From a bacterium (GTDB lineage Bacteria; SZUA-182; SZUA-191; JAJRXT01), in NCBI GenBank assembly GCA_024277675.1, contig JAJRUS010000047.1, positions 1-37,790 of the forward strand: a stretch of DNA of 37,790 bases, in the 5' to 3' direction. Made by a program: the position numbers and the translations under genes. The notes beneath the pieces were generated by a model. That model saw only the letters and a list, made by a program, of their open reading frames with translations. It did not search any database and had not been told where the DNA came from. This document shows positions 32,880 to 37,790 of the stretch, in pieces. The stretch's first letter is position 1, and each line of letters begins with the position of its first letter.

Positions 32880-32901
32880 AGCTCAAACCGCTTTTTGAGC
32901 T
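32880..32901 (+). promoter_or_regulatory. Perfect hairpin in the DUF3343 leader
   Basis: AGCTCAAA pairs with TTTGAGCT around the six-base loop CCGCTT. It lies about 70 bases into the predicted transcript. There is no T run after it, so it is not a simple terminator. It could be an RNA regulatory or processing element; no known riboswitch class is recognised. Confidence 0.45.
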
Positions 32902-32996
32902 GCAAATAAACAGGATAGCCATAAGCAGTATATGCGTTTGGGCCAGTTAGCTAAATTCTGAGTCAACTCGGATATATAGAGTAGGGGGAGGTAAAA

Positions 32997-33221
32997 TTGG
33001 AAAATGGGTGTGTGGTAACCTTCAATGCAACTCATTATGCGTTGAAGGCCGAAAAGGTATTGAAGAAAGCCAGACACAAGGTGAAACTGATTCCTGTTCC
33101 CAGACAGTTCAGCTCTAACTGTGGGTTAGCGTTACAGTTTGATTGTGCTTTAAAGGATGAGGTGGTCAGGGTTTTTGAAGAACAGCACATAAAGGTTCAT
33201 GGTATTCATGAATTGGACTAA
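32997..33221 (+). CDS. DUF3343 family small protein (putative Se/S carrier-like)
   Basis: This 74-residue protein matches the DUF3343 pattern: VVTFNATHYALKAEKVLKKA, then KLIPVPRQFSSNCGLALQF with a conserved Cys at about residue 42. It starts at TTG 32997. An in-frame TAG at 32982-32984 rules out a longer form, and AGGGGGAGG lies five bases upstream. The family has been described as possible selenium or sulfur carriers because of the Cys, but no function is proven to my knowledge. It is followed at 42 bases by the transporter ATPase pair and preceded by a consensus promoter with a long leader. Confidence 0.8.
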   Translation: MENGCVVTFNATHYALKAEKVLKKARHKVKLIPVPRQFSSNCGLALQFDCALKDEVVRVFEEQHIKVHGIHELD

Positions 33222-33263
33222 GATCGTTAACGATTTGTTTTATTAAGCATTAAGGAGGGGACA

Positions 33264-34265
33264 ATGTCCCTGACAATGTCCGGGTCCCCTCTATTGGAGA
33301 TTAAGGACTTACATACCTCTTTCTTCACTTCCCAGGGGGTAGTAAAGGCGGTAGCCGGCTTGAACCTGGCAGTTTATCCGGGTGAGACACTGGGTTTAGT
33401 TGGAGAATCAGGTTGTGGCAAAAGCGTTACCGCCCTGTCGATTATGCGATTGGTCCCCAGCCCTCCGGGGAGGATTACTGCCGGCAAAATACTTTTTGAC
33501 GGCGCCGATCTGGTTACTTCGGAGGAAGCTCAATTAAGGCGGTTACGGGGAAACGCCATCTCCATGATTTTCCAGGAACCGATGACCTGTCTCAATCCGG
33601 TATTTACCATTGGTAATCAAATTGCCGAATCAATGCGGCTACACTTAGGGCTGAAAGGTCGGGCGCTGCATGAGCGTTGCATTGAATTACTGGGCATGGT
33701 CGGTATTCCTTCACCGGAACAACGCCTGTCAGAATATCCCCATCAATTAAGCGGCGGCATGCGACAGCGGGTGATGATTGCCATGGCCCTATCCTGCCAT
33801 CCGCAGCTTTTGATCGCTGATGAACCTACCACCGCGCTGGATGTTACCATACAAGCCCAAATTCTGGAATTAATAAAACAACTTAAGGCTAAATTCGGGA
33901 TGGCGATGTTGCTGATTACTCATGATTTGGGCATAGTGGCTGATACCGCCAGCCGGGTAGCCATCATGTATGCCGGCAAATTGATTGAATTGGCCCCCAC
34001 CAGGGATATATTTTATCATCCCAAACATCCATATACCATAGGACTATTAAATTCCGTGCCTCGAATTGACCTTAAAAGCTCCCGGCAAAGCTTGGCGACT
34101 ATTCCCGGTACCGTACCCAATCTTTTACATCCCCCAACCGGTTGCCGCTTTCACCCGCGTTGCCCAAAGGTAATGCCGGACTGTAGTCGGCAGGAACCTC
34201 AGTTTATTGAAATCGAGAAAGCACATTTTGTGAGCTGCCGGCTATATAAAAGGGGTCATCACTGA
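33264..34265 (+). CDS. Oligopeptide/dipeptide ABC transporter ATPase (DppD/OppD type)
   Basis: This 333-residue ATPase has Walker A GESGCGKS, the signature [15 protein letters not shown], Walker [13 protein letters not shown] and the switch histidine in LLITHD. The C-terminal oligopeptide-transporter extension is present, with [15 protein letters not shown], whose cysteines are typical of the OppD/DppD group and may hold an iron-sulfur cluster. AAGGAGGGG precedes ATG 33264. A second ATG at 33276 lies in a ten-base direct repeat (gacaatgtcc) over the start region. It pairs with the ATPase gene downstream. Permease and binding-protein genes are not in the window, so the substrate (peptide, nickel or sugar) is unknown. 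Confidence 0.92.
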   Translation: MSLTMSGSPLLEIKDLHTSFFTSQGVVKAVAGLNLAVYPGETLGLVGESGCGKSVTALSIMRLVPSPPGRITAGKILFDGADLVTSEEAQLRRLRGNAISMIFQEPMTCLNPVFTIGNQIAESMRLHLGLKGRALHERCIELLGMVGIPSPEQRLSEYPHQLSGGMRQRVMIAMALSCHPQLLIADEPTTALDVTIQAQILELIKQLKAKFGMAMLLITHDLGIVADTASRVAIMYAGKLIELAPTRDIFYHPKHPYTIGLLNSVPRIDLKSSRQSLATIPGTVPNLLHPPTGCRFHPRCPKVMPDCSRQEPQFIEIEKAHFVSCRLYKRGHH

Positions 34266-34308
34266 CCCAGTTTTCTATAAAGTAACCTAATCACAGGTCA
34301 GCATTGAT

Positions 34309-35280
34309 ATGCCAGCAACCTTGCTCAAGGTAAAACAGCTTAAAAAATACTTTCCGATTAAAAGGGGATTAATGTCTAAAGCAGCCAGTCAGGTACATGC
34401 GGTGGACGGGGTGAGTTTTGACATTCTGCCTGGTGAAACACTGGGTTTGGTAGGGGAATCCGGTTGCGGCAAGAGTACCACCGGTCGCTTGATACTGCGT
34501 CTGCTTGAACCTACCAGCGGAGAGATTTTCTTTCAGGGTAATGAGATTTTCAGCCTTTCCAAGAAAAAATTGCGTTCGATGAGGCGCAATATGCAAATCA
34601 TCTTTCAAGACCCCTATGCTTCACTAAATCCCCGTATGCAGGTTGAAGAAATTATCGGGGAAGGCATGTTGATCCACGGATTGGTGAAAAATAGAACCGA
34701 AAGACGTGAATGCGTATTGGAGTTGCTGGAGAGGGTAGGGCTTAAAAAAGAGCATCTGAACCGCTATCCGCATGAATTCAGCGGCGGTCAACGCCAACGT
34801 ATCGGTATCGCCCGCGCCCTGGCGGTCAAACCCCAGTTTATTGTAGCCGATGAACCCATTTCGGCCCTGGACGTATCCATTCAAGCCCAGGTACTAAATC
34901 TGCTGATGGACTTACAACAGGAATTTGGACTCACCTATTTGTTTATTGCCCATGATTTAAGCGTGGTGGAGCATATCAGCGACCGGGTGGCGGTAATGCA
35001 CCTGGGTCAAATAGTGGAACTGGCAAATAGCGACGACCTTTATAAGCAGCCGCTACACCCATATACCCAGTGCCTGCTTTCAGCTATACCGGTGCCCGAT
35101 CCGGATAATCAACCGCAACGAATTATTTTAAAGGGAGAAATCCCCAGTCCGGCAAATCCGCCCTCCGGCTGTCGCTTCCATACCCGCTGTCCATACAAAA
35201 TGGATATCTGCGCTGAAATTGAACCGGAATTTAAAGCCGTCGAGGCAAAGCACTTCGTGGCTTGTCACTTGATGGATTAG
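34309..35280 (+). CDS. Oligopeptide/dipeptide ABC transporter ATPase (DppF/OppF type)
   Basis: This 323-residue ATPase starts [16 protein letters not shown], the typical DppF/OppF opening. It has [12 protein letters not shown] for Walker [16 protein letters not shown] for the signature, and [12 protein letters not shown] for Walker B. The C-terminal extension [15 protein letters not shown] matches the group. It forms a heterodimer with the product of the preceding gene by family. A 43-base gap separates them and the ribosome site is weak (AGGT), suggesting coupling by one transcript. After its stop an 858-base gap begins. Confidence 0.92.
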   Translation: MPATLLKVKQLKKYFPIKRGLMSKAASQVHAVDGVSFDILPGETLGLVGESGCGKSTTGRLILRLLEPTSGEIFFQGNEIFSLSKKKLRSMRRNMQIIFQDPYASLNPRMQVEEIIGEGMLIHGLVKNRTERRECVLELLERVGLKKEHLNRYPHEFSGGQRQRIGIARALAVKPQFIVADEPISALDVSIQAQVLNLLMDLQQEFGLTYLFIAHDLSVVEHISDRVAVMHLGQIVELANSDDLYKQPLHPYTQCLLSAIPVPDPDNQPQRIILKGEIPSPANPPSGCRFHTRCPYKMDICAEIEPEFKAVEAKHFVACHLMD

Positions 35281-35382
35281 GGCAACACCCCATAACCAAT
35301 TAAACCTGCGGGGGGAGGTGGAAGATTGCTGTAATTTTGCTGTTTACACTCCAAGTTGACATAATATATCTTATCGGACGTT

Positions 35383-35694
35383 GTGGCTGGGTGTATTGCG
35401 GGGGCGGTCGGCTATTACTTCTTGAAACTAAATAACCCTATAAATAATCAGCGTTGTCCGGTTAGGTCCTTGTCACAGCAAAAAAACGATCAAAAAAATG
35501 ATGTTTCGGCTTGTCCTCAAGCCTAAAATGTCAGGCGGGACGATTCCCTTCCTGAGCTGCCTGATTTTCAGCTACCATAGCAGGCAAGGCTTTGGCTTAA
35601 GCTGAACCCCGAGGTTATCAAGTTGCAACAACCGCTGTTTCGTTTTGTTAAAGCCATGGTTATGATTTGTAAAGACGGCAATAACAAAGCATAA
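35383..35694 (+). pseudogene. Possible decayed small membrane protein (two in-frame stops)
   Basis: One frame from GTG 35383 gives a membrane-like segment (VAGCIAGAVGYYFLKL) and a polar Gln/Asn/Lys stretch to TAA 35524. It then continues with DDSLPELPDFQLP to TAG 35578, and with a further 37 codons (QARLWLKLNPEVIK onward) to TAA 35692. The amino acid mix looks protein-like, but no family is recognised and no ribosome site precedes the GTG. It may be a 47-residue small protein, a relic, or chance. Confidence 0.2.
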
Positions 35695-35740
35695 CGGGTT
35701 GGGTTGTGAGGTGTGGGTATTAAATGCGACACCTGGCAAT

Positions 35741-35760
35741 TGACCAAAATATTTGGGTCA
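35741..35760. promoter_or_regulatory. 20-bp near-perfect palindrome, operator-like
   Basis: TGACCAAAATATTTGGGTCA matches its own reverse complement at 18 of 20 positions. The AT-rich centre with TGACC/GGTCA ends is typical of a dimeric regulator site. No promoter or gene directly beside it explains it. Confidence 0.35.
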
Positions 35761-35952
35761 TTGGCATCATGAAGTGTGTTTCAGGGGGATATCTGACTAT
35801 GGATTGAGACGAAAAGATCGCTTACAGAGGAAATGGTGAGGTCTGCATTTTAACTTATTGATATTACATGGCTTTTGCTGCTATCAACAAACATGTTATC
35901 AAATAATAAATCTTATGTAAACCTTGTGGGTCGGATCCGGCTAAATTTACAA

Positions 35953-36013
35953 CGCAACCTAAAGCCTGCGACTACATCGCTATAAAGGTGGCAGCCGCAA
36001 GCTTTAGGTTGCG
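35953..36013. repeat. Imperfect inverted repeat with 18-base arms
   Basis: CGCAACCTAAAGCCTGCG (35953-35970) and its inverted partner (35996-36013) match at 17 of 18 positions, separated by 25 bases. There is no T run, so it is not a plain terminator. It could be a small interspersed repeat element. Confidence 0.6.
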
Positions 36014-36056
36014 CATATTATTGGATTGGAGAAGAGGGGCGTAAGTTGGGGACAAG

Positions 36057-36092
36057 CCTCTTGATGATTTGTCCTCAAGAGGGCAAGCCCTC
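36057..36092. repeat. Overlapping small inverted repeats with alternative pairings
   Basis: CCTCTTGA (36057-36064) pairs with TCAAGAGG (36075-36082). GAGGGC (36079-36084) pairs with GCCCTC (36087-36092). The two stems share bases 36079-36082, so they exclude each other. GGTTTT follows the second stem, making it a weak terminator candidate for the + strand. Confidence 0.45.
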
Positions 36093-36138
36093 GGTTTTAG
36101 GATTATATAAAAGTGTGATATTTTGCTGAATCAGACGT

Positions 36139-37515
36139 TTATGGGGACAAGGCCCCTTTTAAAGATACCGCCGGGTATTGGGCCAATTTATCCAATACCG
36201 TTTTCTCTATTTCTTCTAGGCCGGCTTCTGAAGCGGACTCAAAGCGCAGCACCAGTACCGGTTGGGTGTTTGATGCCCGCACCAGCCCCCAGCCGTCAGG
36301 AAAAACAATTCTGGCGCCGTCCACATCAATCACTTCATAGCGCTCTTTGAAATAGGCGCATACCTCATCGATTATGCGGAATTTATCCTCATCGGCGCAG
36401 GCTACCCTTATCTCAGGCGTGTAATAGGTTTTAGGCACATCGGCCAGCATCTGGGACAGCTTTTGATCGCTGTGGGAGATAATCTGTAGCAGCCGGCAGG
36501 AGGCGTATACCGCATCATCATAGCCGAAATAATCATCGGCAAAGAACATATGCCCGCTCATCTCCCCGGCCAGAGAGGCCTTCTCTTCTTTCATCTTTTG
36601 TTTGATCAACGAGTGCCCGGTTTTCCACATAATAGCCCGGCCGCCGTTTTTGGTTATATCCTGTCCCAGATTTTGAGAACATTTCACTTCATAAATAATA
36701 GTTGCGCCGGGCTTTTTCTTTAAAATGTCTCTGGCGTAAATAATCAAGAGTTCATCTCCCCACAATATCCGGCCCTGCTCATCCACCGCCCCAATGCGGT
36801 CGGCATCACCATCGTAGGCTATACCCACATCAGCTTTTTCACGCTTCACCGTATCAATAAGATCGACCAGGTATCTGGGTACCGTAGGATCGGGGTGGTG
36901 ATTGGGGAAATGCCCATCCGGTTCGCAATATAGCTCAATCAGTTCACAGCCCAATTCCCTGATTAACTGGGGAGCCACTACGCTGCCGGCGCCATTGCCG
37001 CAGTCAATGACCACTTTGACTTTTTTGCCCAATTTTATTTTACTCTGCACTAAAGCAATATAGGGAGTGATCATATCGGCGTTGCTAACGGCGCCCGCAC
37101 CCTCAATAAAATCTTTATGCTCAATTAGCTGTCTTATCTCTTGTATCTGCTCCCCATAGAGCGTGGTTTTACCCACACAAAGCTTAAAACCGTTAAATTC
37201 CGGGGGATTGTGGCTGCCAGTTATCATCACTCCCCCGGCTGGATTTAGTTCAAATAAAGAAAAGTAGAGCACCGGGGTGGAAACCATACCAAGATTGATT
37301 ACATCGCAACCGGTGGAGGTAAGACCATTTATAAGCGCCTGGCAAAATTCCAGCGAGCTTAAGCGGATATCATAACCGACCGTAACCACCCTGCCCTGCG
37401 TTTGACGTTGCAAATAAGTGCCGAAGGCTTTGCCCAGCAGTTCCACCACTTCCGGGGTTAAATCTTTGTCTACAACCCCTCGGATATCGTATTCACGGAA
37501 TATATTTGGATTCAT
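36139..37515 (-). CDS. Phosphomannomutase/phosphoglucomutase (alpha-D-phosphohexomutase)
   Basis: This 458-residue enzyme starts FREYDIRGVVDKDLTPE, as in AlgC-type mutases. The phosphoserine loop is TGSHNPPEFNG with Ser at residue 101. The metal loop is DGDADR at 235-240, the sugar-binding loop is GEMSGH at 317-322, and the phosphate-binding loop RASNTQPVLVLRFE lies near the C-terminus. All four functional loops are intact. It interconverts hexose 6- and 1-phosphates (mannose and/or glucose), feeding the nucleotidyltransferases of glycan synthesis. It is transcribed leftward behind the partial GT4 gene, 22 bases away, so those two form an operon. Confidence 0.95.
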   Translation of the reverse strand: MNPNIFREYDIRGVVDKDLTPEVVELLGKAFGTYLQRQTQGRVVTVGYDIRLSSLEFCQALINGLTSTGCDVINLGMVSTPVLYFSLFELNPAGGVMITGSHNPPEFNGFKLCVGKTTLYGEQIQEIRQLIEHKDFIEGAGAVSNADMITPYIALVQSKIKLGKKVKVVIDCGNGAGSVVAPQLIRELGCELIELYCEPDGHFPNHHPDPTVPRYLVDLIDTVKREKADVGIAYDGDADRIGAVDEQGRILWGDELLIIYARDILKKKPGATIIYEVKCSQNLGQDITKNGGRAIMWKTGHSLIKQKMKEEKASLAGEMSGHMFFADDYFGYDDAVYASCRLLQIISHSDQKLSQMLADVPKTYYTPEIRVACADEDKFRIIDEVCAYFKERYEVIDVDGARIVFPDGWGLVRASNTQPVLVLRFESASEAGLEEIEKTVLDKLAQYPAVSLKGALSP

Positions 37516-37537
37516 GTGGTTTTCCTTATGTTTTTAG

Positions 37538-37790
37538 TTAATTACCCAACATCTTTTTGTATTCTCCGTAGATAATCCCGGCGGTTCTCTCCCAACTGTG
37601 CTGTATGGAATAGGCGGTGATTATATCAGTATTCCACTTCCTTTGCAATGCCTTATCCAGGCTAAAAGCCAGGGCAGTCGGATTTTCCGGTTCAACCAGG
37701 AGGCCCAGATCCTCAGCAGTAATCACCTCTGAATTACCCCAGGCCCTGGTAGCCACTACCGGTTTTCCACAAGCCAGGGCTTCCAGTAAC
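37538..37790 (-). CDS. Glycosyltransferase family 4, C-terminal fragment (5' end outside window)
   Basis: The open frame runs leftward from the right edge and covers about 83 residues before the stop. It begins LLEALACGKPVVATRAWG, then NSEVI and EDLGLLVEPENP. This is the donor-site region of GT4 retaining glycosyltransferases (the second Glu of the E-x7-E motif is probably the E of LLEA). The end, YSIQHSWERTAGIIYGEYKK, also fits. It lies just upstream of the phosphohexomutase in the same direction. The N-terminal domain is missing, so substrate specificity cannot be judged. Confidence 0.85.
   Translation of the reverse strand, partial: LLEALACGKPVVATRAWGNSEVITAEDLGLLVEPENPTALAFSLDKALQRKWNTDIITAYSIQHSWERTAGIIYGEYKKMLGN

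Larger units (their letters stand above)
35281..36138. other. 858-base gap between convergent genes, rich in inverted repeats
   Basis: The gap lies between dppF (+) and the phosphomannomutase gene (-). It holds a possible decayed reading frame (35383-35694), an operator-like palindrome (35741-35760), a large inverted repeat (35953-36013) and overlapping small hairpins near 36057-36092. GGCTTG-tcct-CAAGCC at 35508-35523 is another perfect small stem. No intact gene longer than about 50 codons is convincing. No textbook terminator with a T run serves either flanking gene. Confidence 0.6.

Noticed and set aside
33223-33234. ATCGTTAACGAT palindrome followed by TTGTTTTATT as a terminator of the DUF3343 gene.
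   Set aside because: The hairpin could form only about four pairs, too weak to call.

Overview
The window reads as chromosomal DNA from a diderm-type bacterium of moderate GC content. It encodes heptose biosynthesis, an O-antigen-type polymerase/ligase, WbaP-type priming, PilZ proteins and CCA-encoded tRNAs. Rho, L31, RF1 and PrmC lie in the common order rho-rpmE-prfA-prmC. The Rho and L31 proteins look like those of deltaproteobacteria and related deep diderm phyla, but I cannot assign a phylum from sequence alone.

Region 1 (1-20498, all + strand) is a large surface-glycan locus. It runs: a GT4 tail, a sulfotransferase, a Wzy/WaaL-type protein, a GT39-type transferase, a sugar-phosphate nucleotidyltransferase, a DegT aminotransferase, a GT2 polyprenyl-phosphate-type transferase, five radical SAM enzymes (two SPASM-like, three B12-binding) wrapped around a GT9, and a GT4 gene broken by an in-frame TAA. 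A good promoter at 15429-15457 then starts a second block: polyprenyl phosphosugar transferase, NAD-dependent epimerase with a zinc-ribbon insert, then hddA-hddC-gmhA for GDP-D-glycero-alpha-D-manno-heptose. gmhB is not in the window. Together these should activate, prime, assemble, modify and sulfate a heptose-containing polysaccharide. The dense set of B12-type radical SAM enzymes is the least explained part and the best candidate for new chemistry.

Region 2 (20741-25200) is housekeeping: tRNA-Gly(GCC), tRNA-Cys(GCA) and tRNA-Leu(TAA), a 520-base gap, then rho, rpmE (with an unusual tail), prfA and prmC. Region 3 (25214-32754) is accessory: two PilZ proteins transcribed divergently, a membrane protein with pentapeptide-repeat domains on both sides of its membrane segments, a secreted metalloprotease with a fibronectin III domain, a secreted beta-helix protein and a membrane-anchored SGNH hydrolase. 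Several have recognisable promoters and one has a clear intrinsic terminator.

Region 4 (32777-37790) holds a small DUF3343 protein behind a consensus promoter and a 190-base leader, two peptide-transporter ATPases without their permeases, an 858-base gap rich in inverted repeats with a possible decayed reading frame, and on the minus strand a phosphomannomutase/phosphoglucomutase and the tail of another GT4 glycosyltransferase.
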